NCBI GenBank assembly: GCA_036788295.1
Contig: DAIQNR010000013.1
Location: 1-64,000 of the forward strand
Length of the DNA: 64,000 bases
Direction: 5' to 3'
DNA from: JAHQVK01 sp036788295
Lineage (GTDB): Bacteria; Myxococcota; Kuafuiibacteriia; Kuafuiibacteriales; Kuafuiibacteriaceae
In this document: positions 43,589 through 52,262 of the stretch, one piece after another
How the letters are laid out: the number at the start of each line of letters is the position of its first letter
How positions within the stretch are numbered: position 1 is the first letter of the stretch
Notes under the pieces: model-generated
The model's database searches: none
The model's input: the letters and a program-made list of their open reading frames with translations, nothing else
What the model was told of the DNA's origin: nothing
Position numbers and translations under genes: made by a program

Positions 43589-44308
43589 GTGCCACCCTCG
43601 CGTGCCGTGTCGAAAGACCCGAAGGAATCGGAACCGGCCTCCCCCGAGCGCTCCGACGCGACCCCGCGGGGTCCTCACCAGAGCCCGGAGCTGGCCGAGG
43701 CGCTCGCCGAAGCGGAGGCGGCGGTCGGCCGCGCGGACCAGGGCTCGGCTGGGGCCCAAGGGGCGCCGACCACCGCGGCGGAGGCGGTGACCGAAGCGCT
43801 GCTCGACGCCAGGCGGGAGCTCGAGCAGGTGCTCGAGCAGACCCAGAAGGAGGCGGAGCAGCTTCGCGAGCGATGGATGCGCGCGGCAGCGGACCTCGAG
43901 AACTACCGGAGGCGGGCAGCCAAGGAGCGAGAGGACATGCAGCGCTTCGGCTCCGAGAAGCTGCTGCGTGACTTTCTTCCGGTGCTCGACGACCTCGAGC
44001 GGGCGAGCGCCGCGGTCGAAGGGGCCGAGCCGTCAACGGGGCTCGAGGTGCTGCTCGGCGGCGTCCGCCTCGTCCACAAGAAGTTCCTGGCCACGCTCGA
44101 GAAGCACGGAGTGAGCACCTTCGAGTCGGAGGGGGAGCCCTTCAACCCCGAGCGCCACGACGCGGTCCAGCAAGCGCCGTCTCCGTACCCAACCGGTTCG
44201 GTGGCCAAGCAGGTGCAGAGAGGGTTCCTCCTGCACGACCGGCTGCTGCGACCCGCATTCGTGGTGGTCTCCCTCGGCCCGGAGGGCGGTGAAGAAGGGG
44301 CCGGATGA
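43589..44308 (+). CDS. grpE: Nucleotide exchange factor GrpE
   Basis: 239 residues. A low-complexity acidic N-terminus leads to a long coiled coil (LLDARRELEQVLEQTQKEAE, RWMRAAADLENYRRRAAKER) and the C-terminal beta domain (GVSTFESEGEPFNPERHDAV, VQRGFLLHDRLLRPAFVVVS). It accelerates ADP release from DnaK. GTG 43589 or GTG 43607 could start it. Its stop overlaps the dnaK ATG. Confidence 0.95.
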   Translation: MPPSRAVSKDPKESEPASPERSDATPRGPHQSPELAEALAEAEAAVGRADQGSAGAQGAPTTAAEAVTEALLDARRELEQVLEQTQKEAEQLRERWMRAAADLENYRRRAAKEREDMQRFGSEKLLRDFLPVLDDLERASAAVEGAEPSTGLEVLLGGVRLVHKKFLATLEKHGVSTFESEGEPFNPERHDAVQQAPSPYPTGSVAKQVQRGFLLHDRLLRPAFVVVSLGPEGGEEGAG

Positions 44309-46131
44309 GCAAGATCATCGGCATCGACCTCGGGACGACGAACTCCTGCGTCGCCGTCATGGACGGCGGGGAGGCGGTGGTCATCCCGAACTCCGAAGGG
44401 AGCCGCACCACCCCGTCCATGGTGGCGTTCACCGAGGGTGGAGAGCGCCTCGTGGGCCAGATCGCCAAGCGCCAGGCGGTGACGAACTCGGCCAACACCG
44501 TCTCCTCCGTGAAGCGCTACATCGGCCGCTCGTTCTCCTCGCACGAGGTCGAGCTCGACCGGCAGAAGGCGTCGTACGCCGTGGTCGAAGCCGACAACGG
44601 AGAGGCGTGGGTCGGCATCCGGGACAAGAGGTATTCCCCCCAGGAAGTGTCCGCGATGGTCCTCATGAAGATGAAGGAGACCGCGGAGGACTACCTCGGG
44701 GAGGAGGTCAGCGAGGCGGTGATCACCGTCCCGGCCTATTTCAACGACGCCCAGCGCCAGGCTACCAAGGACGCCGGACGCATCGCTGGGCTCAACGTCC
44801 ACCGGATCATCAACGAGCCCACCGCCGCAGCGCTCGCCTACGGGCTCGAGAAGAAGGAATCGGTCAAGGTCGCGGTGTACGACCTCGGAGGGGGGACCTT
44901 CGACATATCGGTCCTCCAGCTCGGTGAGGGGGTCTTCGAGGTCCTCTCGACCAACGGGGACACCCACCTCGGGGGCGACGACTTCGACCTGCTCATCATC
45001 GGTCATTTGGCCGAACGCTTCGCCGAAGAGCACGGGGGCGTAGACCTCAGGAAGGACAAGATGGCGCTTCAGCGCCTCAAGGAGGCGGCCGAGAAGGCGA
45101 AGCACGAGCTGTCGTCCTCGACGGACACGGACGTCAACCTGCCCTTCATCATGGCCGACGCCACCGGCCCGAAGCACCTGAACCTGACCCTGACCCGCCA
45201 GGAGCTCGAGCAGCTGGTGGAGGCGCTCATCCAGCGCACGCTCGAGCCGTGCCGACTCGCGCTCTCCGACGCGAAGCTCGAGCCGAAGGACATCGACGAG
45301 GTCCTGCTGGTCGGAGGCCAAACCAGGATGCCGCGCATCCAGCAGGTGGTTCGGGACTTCTTCGACCGGGACCCGAACAAGAAGATCAACCCCGACGAGG
45401 TCGTCGCGATCGGAGCTGCGATCCAGGGTGGCGTCCTCAAGGGGGAAGTGAAGGACGTCTTGCTCCTCGACGTGAACCCGCTGTCGCTCGGAGTGGAGAC
45501 GAAAGGCGGCGTCTTCACTCCGATCATCCAGAGGAACACGACCATCCCAGCCAAAAAATCGATGGTGTTCTCCACCGCGATGGACAACCAGCCGATCGTC
45601 GATGTGCACGTCCTTCAGGGCGAGCGGCCCATGGCCGAAGACAACAAGACGCTCGGCCGTTTCCAGCTCGTGGGCATCCCGCCGGCTCCGCGAGGCGTAC
45701 CCCAAATCGAGGTCAGCTTCGACATCGACGCCAACGGTATCGTTCACGTTTCGGCCAAAGACCTGGGCACCGGCAAGAGCCAGCAGGTGAAGATCATCGC
45801 CTCCTCCGGCCTCGACGAGCTCGAGATCGACCGCATGGTCCGCGAGGCGGAGAGCAGCAAGCAGAGCGACGCTTCCAAGAAGCGCCTCGCCGACCTCCGC
45901 AACATGGCGGACGGACTCGTGTACACCACCGAAAAGGCGCTCGAGGAGTACACCTCGATGCTGTCGGAGCATGACGTGGCCGAGATCCGGGAGGACCTCG
46001 AGAGCCTCCGGCGGGTCTACGAAAGCGACGACGAGGCGAAGATCCAGGCCGCGCTTCAGCGGCTGGAGGGCTCATCTCACAAGATCGCCGAGGCGATGTA
46101 CAAAGAGGCGCTCGAGGCCGAGGATGCTTGA
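44305..46131 (+). CDS. dnaK: Molecular chaperone DnaK (Hsp70)
   Basis: 608 residues. Signature segments are IGIDLGTTNSCVAVMDGG, VYDLGGGTFDISVL and VLLVGGQTRMPRIQ, followed by the substrate-binding domain and helical lid. It is about 30 residues shorter than E. coli DnaK, with a short C-terminus (EALEAEDA) lacking the glycine-rich tail. ATG 44305 overlaps the grpE stop by ATGA. No dnaJ follows; asd starts 9 nt downstream. Confidence 0.97.
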   Translation: MSKIIGIDLGTTNSCVAVMDGGEAVVIPNSEGSRTTPSMVAFTEGGERLVGQIAKRQAVTNSANTVSSVKRYIGRSFSSHEVELDRQKASYAVVEADNGEAWVGIRDKRYSPQEVSAMVLMKMKETAEDYLGEEVSEAVITVPAYFNDAQRQATKDAGRIAGLNVHRIINEPTAAALAYGLEKKESVKVAVYDLGGGTFDISVLQLGEGVFEVLSTNGDTHLGGDDFDLLIIGHLAERFAEEHGGVDLRKDKMALQRLKEAAEKAKHELSSSTDTDVNLPFIMADATGPKHLNLTLTRQELEQLVEALIQRTLEPCRLALSDAKLEPKDIDEVLLVGGQTRMPRIQQVVRDFFDRDPNKKINPDEVVAIGAAIQGGVLKGEVKDVLLLDVNPLSLGVETKGGVFTPIIQRNTTIPAKKSMVFSTAMDNQPIVDVHVLQGERPMAEDNKTLGRFQLVGIPPAPRGVPQIEVSFDIDANGIVHVSAKDLGTGKSQQVKIIASSGLDELEIDRMVREAESSKQSDASKKRLADLRNMADGLVYTTEKALEEYTSMLSEHDVAEIREDLESLRRVYESDDEAKIQAALQRLEGSSHKIAEAMYKEALEAEDA

Positions 46132-46140
46132 GGATCATCG

Positions 46141-47217
46141 ATGAGCACCCGCTGCGCCGTCGTCGGCGCCACCGGCATCGCCGGACAGCAGTTCTTGGCC
46201 GCCCTGGTCGACCACCCGTTCCTCGAGGTCGTCCGCCTGGCCGCGTCCGAGCGCTCGGCCGGGAAGACCTACCGGGAGGCGCTGCGGCAGCCCAACGGGC
46301 AGGTGGCGTGGTACGGGGATTCCAGCGTGCTCGGCCGCTACGCCGACGCACCCGTCCACGACGCGGCGAGTCTCCCCCTCGAGGGGCTCGACATCGTGTT
46401 CTCCGCCCTCGAGACCGAGGCCGCCCGGGCCCTCGAGGGCCGCTACGCGGCGCAGCTCCCGGTGGTGAGCACGGCGAGCGCGTACCGATACGAGCCGGAC
46501 GTCCCGATCCTCATCCCCGCGGTCAATGGCGACCACGCCGGGCTGCTCGCCGAGCAGCGGCACAACCGGGGCTGGCAGGGCTACGTCGTCCCGATCCCCA
46601 ACTGCACGACCACCGGCCTCGCCATCGCGCTCGCGCCTCTGCACGCCGCTTTTCGGGTGGAGAAGGTGGTGGTCACCTCGATGCAGGCGGTTTCGGGGGC
46701 CGGGCGGTCTCCGGGCGTGGGTTCGCTCGACATCATCGACAACGTGATCCCGTTCATCCCGAGCGAAGAGCAGAAGGTGGAGCGGGAGACCAAGAAGCTG
46801 CTCGGTCGGTTCTCGGAGAGCGGGATCATCCCCGCCGACGTCCAGGTGTCGGCGACCTGCACCCGGGTGCCGGTGCTCGACGCCCACACCGAGGCGGTCA
46901 CCGTCGCGCTCGGCCGTCCCGCGAGCCTCGACGAGGTGAGGGCCGCGCTCGACGGCTTCGGGCGTGAAGTGAACCCCGGGACCCACCCTTCGGCCCCGAG
47001 GCGATGGATCACGGTGCACGACGATCCGTTTCGGCCCCAGCCCCGGGTCGACCGCGACGCGGATGGGGGGATGACCACCAGCGTGGGCCGGCTCCGGGAA
47101 GAGACGGTGCTCGGGCCGGGTGTGCGGTTCGTGCTCGTATCTCACAACACCCAGATGGGCGCGGCCAAAGGGGCTTTGCTCGTCGCCGAGGACCTGAAGC
47201 TCCGCGGCTGGCTGTGA
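46141..47217 (+). CDS. asd: Aspartate-semialdehyde dehydrogenase, archaeal/fungal type
   Basis: A 358-residue NADP enzyme that makes aspartate semialdehyde for lysine, threonine and methionine. The N-terminal dinucleotide motif is CAVVGATGIAGQQFL. The catalytic Cys155 is in IPNCTTTGLA, and the downstream SMQAVSGAGRSPGVGSLDII and PSEEQKVERETKKLLG segments match the archaeal/fungal branch. The later VSATCTRVPVLDAHTEAV contains the active-site region. It lies 9 nt after dnaK. Confidence 0.92.
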   Translation: MSTRCAVVGATGIAGQQFLAALVDHPFLEVVRLAASERSAGKTYREALRQPNGQVAWYGDSSVLGRYADAPVHDAASLPLEGLDIVFSALETEAARALEGRYAAQLPVVSTASAYRYEPDVPILIPAVNGDHAGLLAEQRHNRGWQGYVVPIPNCTTTGLAIALAPLHAAFRVEKVVVTSMQAVSGAGRSPGVGSLDIIDNVIPFIPSEEQKVERETKKLLGRFSESGIIPADVQVSATCTRVPVLDAHTEAVTVALGRPASLDEVRAALDGFGREVNPGTHPSAPRRWITVHDDPFRPQPRVDRDADGGMTTSVGRLREETVLGPGVRFVLVSHNTQMGAAKGALLVAEDLKLRGWL

Positions 47218-47221
47218 GCCT

Positions 47222-48712
47222 CTACTTCCGCTCTGGCTTTCCCCGCGCCTCGATTCGATCGAGAAAGCTTCGCGCCAGCGTTCGATAGACCTCTTCCTTG
47301 CCCACCAGGTCTTCGACCCCGGACTCGAGGTTCGGGTTGTCGTTCACCTCCATTACGAAGGGCTGGCCGTTCACCTCTTTGATGTCCACGCCGTACAGCC
47401 CGTCCCCGATGAGCTGCGCTGCGGCGAGCGCGAGGTCCACCACCGGCCTCGGCGCAGCGTGGATCGGCAGGCAATCGACCTTGCCGTACTTTCGTTTGCC
47501 CCCCGCCTCCGCCTTCTGGATCTGCCAGTGGCCCTTGGCCATGTGGTAGCGGCACACCCAGATCGGCTGCCCGCCGAGCACACCCACCCGCCAGTCGAAA
47601 TCGGAGCGCAAGAAGGCCTGCGCCACCACCAGCTCGGAGCCCTGGAACAGCCGCTCGGTCTCTCTGGCGAGCGCGGCCTGGTCTTCGACCTTGACGACCC
47701 CGAGCGAAAACGCGGAATCGGGCTGCTTGAGCACCACCGGGAACCCGAGCTCCTCGGCGAGCCCGGCCGCGTTCCCGGGGTGCACGACCCTCGTCTTCGG
47801 GCACGCGATGCCCCGGCGCTCGAACAGCTCGGCCTGGTAGACCTTGTTGGTGCAGCGGACGATCGAGCGGGGATCGTCGATGACCACCAGGCCCTCGGAC
47901 TCGGCCCGGCGAGCGAACCGGTAGGTGTAGTGGTTCACCGAGGTCGTCGCCCGGATGAACAGCGCATCGTATTCGCCAAGCCGGCCGTAGTCCCGCTCCG
48001 TGATGAGATCGGCCCGGCCCCCCAGTTTTCGCACCGCGCGAGCGAACCGCTCGAGCGCCTTCGGGTCGGAGGGAGCGTCGGATTCGTCGGGGTCATGGAG
48101 CACCGCGATGTCGGCGCGGGATGGTTTGTGCCCGCTCACCCGAGGCCGCTCGACGAATCGTTTGGCCTGCTCGACGAGAAAGGCGCGGTGCCCCTCGGGC
48201 ACGTCTCCGGCTGGGATGGGCTCGATCGCGGCGAGCCGCCACCGGGAGCTCCCTTCCCCGGTGGGGACCCGAAGAAACTCGGTGCGAAGCATCGGCGCCG
48301 GGAAGTACTCGAACAGAGCTTGGGCGAGGCGGTCGTATCGCTTTGCGATGCTCTTCCCGAAATAGATGCTCAGAGTGAATCGGTCGGAGGCGAGGGGAGC
48401 GAAGGCGCGGTCTACGACCGCCTGAAGGTCGGAGGACACGAGCCGCACCATCGCGCTCCCCCCGCGAAAGTCCTCGAGGGTCGTGACCGAGGGCATGGGC
48501 CGGTGGGCGCGGGCCTCAGCCAGGAGCGAGACGTAGTAGCCGGTGGTCTGGTATCCATAGTGCCGGCATAGGTTGAAGACCCGAGCTCTCCGCACGTCCA
48601 CGAACGCCCGGTCGGTCAGGTAGGAGCGGGCCGAGACCACTTCTGCGCCAGGCAGGTCGGCGCTCTCTAGCTCCCAGGAGGTGGGGTCCTCGACGACCAC
48701 CAGCGTTCGCAT
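47222..48712 (-). CDS. RimK-like ATP-grasp ligase with RLAN-type N-terminal domain
   Basis: 496 residues. The first ~170 residues (VFNLCRHYGYQTTGYYVSLL, FGKSIAKRYDRLAQALFEYF) form the RLAN-type domain that precedes some RimK-like proteins. A C-terminal ATP-grasp domain follows (FPVVLKQPDSAFSLGVVKVE, VAQAFLRSDFDWRVGVLGG, DIKEVNGQPFVMEVNDNPNL). ATP-grasp ligases join a carboxylate to an amine through an acyl phosphate; the substrate, perhaps an amino acid or peptide, is unknown. It converges on asd with a 4-nt gap. The transglycosylase gene lies just upstream on the same strand. Confidence 0.88.
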   Translation of the reverse strand: MRTLVVVEDPTSWELESADLPGAEVVSARSYLTDRAFVDVRRARVFNLCRHYGYQTTGYYVSLLAEARAHRPMPSVTTLEDFRGGSAMVRLVSSDLQAVVDRAFAPLASDRFTLSIYFGKSIAKRYDRLAQALFEYFPAPMLRTEFLRVPTGEGSSRWRLAAIEPIPAGDVPEGHRAFLVEQAKRFVERPRVSGHKPSRADIAVLHDPDESDAPSDPKALERFARAVRKLGGRADLITERDYGRLGEYDALFIRATTSVNHYTYRFARRAESEGLVVIDDPRSIVRCTNKVYQAELFERRGIACPKTRVVHPGNAAGLAEELGFPVVLKQPDSAFSLGVVKVEDQAALARETERLFQGSELVVAQAFLRSDFDWRVGVLGGQPIWVCRYHMAKGHWQIQKAEAGGKRKYGKVDCLPIHAAPRPVVDLALAAAQLIGDGLYGVDIKEVNGQPFVMEVNDNPNLESGVEDLVGKEEVYRTLARSFLDRIEARGKPERK

Positions 48713-48748
48713 GCGGGGCCGAACCGTGAGCCTGCATGCCCCCTTCGG

Positions 48749-49408
48749 TCAACGGGGACCGGAGCCGGGCCGGCGGTATCGGTCGAGCACAACCCGAACG
48801 TAGCGCTGGGTCTCGGTGAACGGAGGGATGCCGCCGTGCCTCGCCACCGCCCCGGGGCCAGCGTTGTAGGCGGCGAGGGCCAGCGGCAGCTCTCCGAACC
48901 GATCGAGCATGCGCCGGAGGTAGCGGGCGCCGCCGAGGATGTTCTGCCTGGGGTCGAAGGGGTCCGACACGCCCACCGACCGGGCGGTCGCCGGCATCAG
49001 CTGGGTCAAACCGACCGCACCGGACCGAGAGACCGCGTGGGGACGGTAGCCGCTCTCGGTGCGAATCAGGGCGTCGATCAAGGCGGCCGGGAGCCGTGAC
49101 TCGCTCGCCGCCTCGGCGATGTAAGCGGAAAACCGGGCGTCGCCGAGCCTCCGCTCTCCGAGCTCGCGAAACGGCGGCAGCGTCTGACCCCGCGGCGCGT
49201 ACTCCCCCGGAGGCTTGTTGGGGACCACGTCCCTCGAGACGAGCAGCGCCAGCGCTTCATCGGGATCATCGTCGATGAAGTCCTCGTAGCCCTCGATGGC
49301 CTCGTCGCCCATGACCTCACGGGTGAACCGGAGGGTGTCGGACAGGTCGCCCGCCGCCGCCGTCGCAGGGAGCGAGAGCGCCGCCGCCATCACCCAGCGC
49401 CGAAGCAT
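48749..49408 (-). CDS. SLT-family lytic transglycosylase
   Basis: 219 residues with a signal peptide (WVMAAALSLPATAAAG). The C-terminal Slt domain has the catalytic Glu118 in LIRTESGYRP, then SGAVGLTQLMPATA, NILGGARYLRRML and LALAAYNAGPGAV. It cleaves peptidoglycan glycan strands with 1,6-anhydro ring formation. It lies 36 nt upstream of the ATP-grasp gene on the same strand. Confidence 0.92.
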   Translation of the reverse strand: MLRRWVMAAALSLPATAAAGDLSDTLRFTREVMGDEAIEGYEDFIDDDPDEALALLVSRDVVPNKPPGEYAPRGQTLPPFRELGERRLGDARFSAYIAEAASESRLPAALIDALIRTESGYRPHAVSRSGAVGLTQLMPATARSVGVSDPFDPRQNILGGARYLRRMLDRFGELPLALAAYNAGPGAVARHGGIPPFTETQRYVRVVLDRYRRPGSGPR

Positions 49409-49514
49409 GTCGGGGGCGTTTTCGGACCGGCCTGACCGGAAGTTGCGGCCATCGACGCCGGCCGCCCTCTCCCCGTTGGCGGGCCCACGCCGTGTTGCCC
49501 TTGGGAGGGGGCAG

Positions 49515-49556
49515 AAACGAGCCTGGGGCGTCGATCTGGCCGGTTCGGTGCTCTAG
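49515..49556 (-). repeat. Half copy of the 654-845 dispersed element
   Basis: Read on the minus strand, this 42-nt block aligns without gaps to 655-696. The outer CTAGAGCACCGA and the inner ACGCCCCAGGCTCGTTT are identical and identically spaced, and only the middle 13 nt diverge (35 of 42 identical by my count). It sits just upstream of the GNAT gene, where the end TGCTCTAGCATC could double as a -10 region. Confidence 0.65.
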
Positions 49557-49566
49557 CATCGGGGCC

Positions 49567-50385
49567 GTGCTGCGCCGAGCGAGCCGCGCCGACCGGGAGC
49601 CCGCGCTCGCACGCTTCCGCCAAGACCCGGCTCTCCCGGTGCAGGTCGCGGCGTGGCTGCGCGAGGGCGGCCTCGAAGCGGGACGGGGGCCCCGCGGCGC
49701 GCTGTACCTCGAGCCGGAGGGCGGCCTCGCCTTCGTCTCGGAGCTGGGCGTGGTGCTCGCCCACCTCGAGCGACCGGAGAGCGCCGAGGCCCTGGCCCGT
49801 CGGGTGGGGCCGGGCGTGGCACGAGTGATCGTGGGACCCCGGTCGTCCGCCGAGCGGTACTGGGCCGCGCTCGCCTCCCGCGGCGCGTCTCTGCGCTTTC
49901 GCCGGGCGCAGATCGCTTACGGAGTCGCGCGGGATGGGTTCACGAGCCAAGGGCCGATGGCGCCGCTGCGGACGCTCGATTCGAGCGACCTCGAAGACGT
50001 GGTCGTTGCCTCGGCGGAGATGGCGGTGGAGGAGTCCCAGGACGACCCGGCACGGCGCAACCCGGCCGTATTTCGGTCCCGGATCGTCGAGCGCCTCCGC
50101 CGGGGTAGGGACTTTGGGCGCTACGAGGCCAACGAGCTGATCTTCAAGGCGAACGTGGCCGCCATCGCCCCGGAGGGCGGACACATCGAGGGGGTCTACA
50201 CCGCGCGAAGCCACCGGCGGCGGGGCATCGGGCGGGCTGGCGTCGCCTGGATGACCGAGTGGGTGCTCGAGCGCGGCGAACGGTGCACGCTGCTCGTCAA
50301 CGAGGACAACTGGACAGCGAGACGGCTGTACGCAGTTCTGGGCTACGAGGAGCGCTATCCGAGCTCGACCCTGGTCGCCCGCTGA
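49567..50385 (+). CDS. GNAT acetyltransferase with N-terminal DUF4081-like half
   Basis: 272 residues from GTG 49567. The C-terminal GNAT domain has the acetyl-CoA motif TARSHRRRGIGRAGVAWM and the following LLVNEDNWTARRLYAVLGYE. The N-terminal 120 residues (VQVAAWLREGGLEAGRG, VARVIVGPRSSAERYW) form a second, degenerate acetyltransferase-like half. The acceptor is unknown. Its last 31 nt overlap the convergent MshEN gene. Confidence 0.82.
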   Translation: MLRRASRADREPALARFRQDPALPVQVAAWLREGGLEAGRGPRGALYLEPEGGLAFVSELGVVLAHLERPESAEALARRVGPGVARVIVGPRSSAERYWAALASRGASLRFRRAQIAYGVARDGFTSQGPMAPLRTLDSSDLEDVVVASAEMAVEESQDDPARRNPAVFRSRIVERLRRGRDFGRYEANELIFKANVAAIAPEGGHIEGVYTARSHRRRGIGRAGVAWMTEWVLERGERCTLLVNEDNWTARRLYAVLGYEERYPSSTLVAR

Positions 50386-51914
50386 CCGCCCGACCCCAAG
50401 AGCCGACCGACGGCAGCGGGATCGAGCCAGCCGGCGTCGAGCAGCGCCGCCACCACCACCCTGAAGGCGTCGTCCCGGTGGGCGGGGTCGAGCGGAGCGC
50501 CGGCCGCAAACCGCTCGAGGGCAGCGTGCAGCGATGCTGGGGTGCTCGCGGTCGGGGGATCGAGCAGGTCGTCTGCCGCGGGGCTCCACGCCGATGCAGG
50601 AGACTCGGCCTCGCTCGAAAGGACCAGGCCGGGCTCGAGCGGCCCCGTCGGGGCTTCGGACGCCTCCCTCGGCACGAAGAGCACCTCCGGTCCCTCGAGC
50701 GGCAGCACGTCCTCCTCGTCCACCAGCTCGGGGTGGCCCGCGGTGGGCTCGGAACCGAACACGTCTTCGGTTCCGGCGCCGGCGAAGTCTCCTCCCACCG
50801 GAGTCCGGTCGGCTGCGCCCCCTCGCCCGTGGCGCTCGTCGCCGATGGGTCGCACCGTCTCGATCAGCTCCACGTGGGTGAGAGAGAGATTCGGCGCGGG
50901 CCGCTCGTTCGGCGCCGGCCCGAGCGCCCGGCGGTCCGAAGCGGACGACGACCCGGGCGCAGCGCTCTTGTGCACCGGTCCGTTCAGGGGGAGGAGCGGG
51001 TCCAGGGCCGGAGCTTTGGCGAGGATCCCGAGCCGAGGACCGCCTGCGTCCCTCGCTTCCGCCGTCCACCCCGGCCGGACGACCTCCTTCAGGCCCTCGC
51101 TCGGAGCCTCCGCCCGCCGAATCGCCAGCCGAGCGAGCGCGACGGACTCCCGCTCCCACTCCGATTCGGGCTCGGGGTTGAGGCTGGGGGCGACGTAGGC
51201 GAGGTCCCGCCGATCGAACCCGACCTCGACCACCTCGAGCACCGCGTCGTCGGCCAAGAGCGTGTGCCCCGTGCTGAGGCTGGCGCCGACCCGCAGCGCC
51301 GACACCGCCGGAGGTTCGTCGCTCAGCACCGCGTGGCCGGATAGGGCCCCGAGCCGAGCATCGAGCGCGTCGATCCCCGCTTGCTCGGCTGGGCTCGGGC
51401 GATGGAGGGACGCCGCTCGGGGCGACGAGTCGGGCCGACCCATGATCACCGACCCGGCCCGCTCCTGGCCGTAGGCATGCAGCAGACCCCGCTCTACGTC
51501 GTCCTCTCCCCCGAGCAGCCAGCGAACGACGGCCCCATGCTCGTCCACCGAGCGGCTCACATGGGCCACGAGCGGGGACAGAGGGTCCGATGTGGCGATG
51601 ACGACCACGTCCTGGCCGCCCTCCTCGGCCCGCACCAAAGGCAGGCACCGGGCCGCAAACGCGACCGACCGAGGCACCGTCGCCCGCGCCGCCGCAAACG
51701 AAGGCAAACCCTCAGGCTCCCACCGTTCGAGGCCGAGCTGCTCGGCCAGCGCGTCGAGCACCCGATCCTCTCCGAGCAGCCCGAGCTGCACCAGGATCCG
51801 GCCCAAGCGATGCCCAGAGCGGCGCTGCTCCTCGAGGGCCCAGGTCAACTGCTCGGGCTCGAGCAATCCCTGCTCGACGAGCAGCGCTCCGAGTTGCCGC
51901 TGACCCCCGCGCAT
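50355..51914 (-). CDS. MshEN (GspE N-terminal)-domain protein with long disordered tail
   Basis: 519 residues from ATG 51914. Residues 5-140 match the MshEN/T2SSE-N domain (LGALLVEQGLLEPEQLTWAL, LGRILVQLGLLGEDRVLDAL, VVIATSDPLSPLVAHV). Some members of this domain bind cyclic di-GMP. The rest is Pro/Ala/Glu-rich and probably disordered, ending in a short helical MshEN-like segment (VVAALLDAGWLDPAAVGRLL). There is no ATPase domain, so it is a stand-alone sensor or adaptor, not a secretion ATPase. Confidence 0.78.
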   Translation of the reverse strand: MRGGQRQLGALLVEQGLLEPEQLTWALEEQRRSGHRLGRILVQLGLLGEDRVLDALAEQLGLERWEPEGLPSFAAARATVPRSVAFAARCLPLVRAEEGGQDVVVIATSDPLSPLVAHVSRSVDEHGAVVRWLLGGEDDVERGLLHAYGQERAGSVIMGRPDSSPRAASLHRPSPAEQAGIDALDARLGALSGHAVLSDEPPAVSALRVGASLSTGHTLLADDAVLEVVEVGFDRRDLAYVAPSLNPEPESEWERESVALARLAIRRAEAPSEGLKEVVRPGWTAEARDAGGPRLGILAKAPALDPLLPLNGPVHKSAAPGSSSASDRRALGPAPNERPAPNLSLTHVELIETVRPIGDERHGRGGAADRTPVGGDFAGAGTEDVFGSEPTAGHPELVDEEDVLPLEGPEVLFVPREASEAPTGPLEPGLVLSSEAESPASAWSPAADDLLDPPTASTPASLHAALERFAAGAPLDPAHRDDAFRVVVAALLDAGWLDPAAVGRLLGSGGQRATRVELG

Positions 51915-51960
51915 GGGCCCTGACCCTAGCCTCACCCGCCGGGGTGATGCAAACGCGGAC

Positions 51961-52229
51961 CAGAAACGGTCCGGTTCTGAAACGAAGGAGAGCAGAAGTG
52001 GCGCAGTTGGAGCGCTTCAACTCTGCAAGGCTGCGTCGCACCGGCCGGCCGCTCGGACGAGCCACGATGGGGCGCCCGGGGCCAACGAAGCGAGGCGAAC
52101 CGTCCCCTGCATCGACCGCTTCGTCGCTCCGCCGGCTCGACCCGGCGGAGCGACCCGGCGGCCGAACAGCTGCGACCTTCTGTCCGGCGCCTCAGCTGAT
52201 ACCCGGTCGCCTTGCCACTGTCACAAGGC
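51961..52229. promoter_or_regulatory. Non-coding spacer upstream of btaA with two dyads
   Basis: The 348-nt spacer between the MshEN gene and btaA shows no convincing gene. It holds CAGAAACGGTCCGGTTCTG (51961-51979, palindromic with one mismatch) and GCCTTG-N9-CAAGGC (52209-52229), the latter 33 nt before the btaA ATG. The second overlaps CTGTCAC (52218-52224), which resembles one half of a Pho box. Phosphate control of btaAB is a guess from this and from the pathway. Confidence 0.3.
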
Positions 52230-52262
52230 TGCGGTACTCCCGGTCCCGGTTCCGGACGCGCC

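Noticed and set aside
51998..52030. tRNA-like D-arm sequence (GTGGCGCAGTTGGAGCGC)
   Set aside because: No matching anticodon stem, T-arm or acceptor stem could be built around it.
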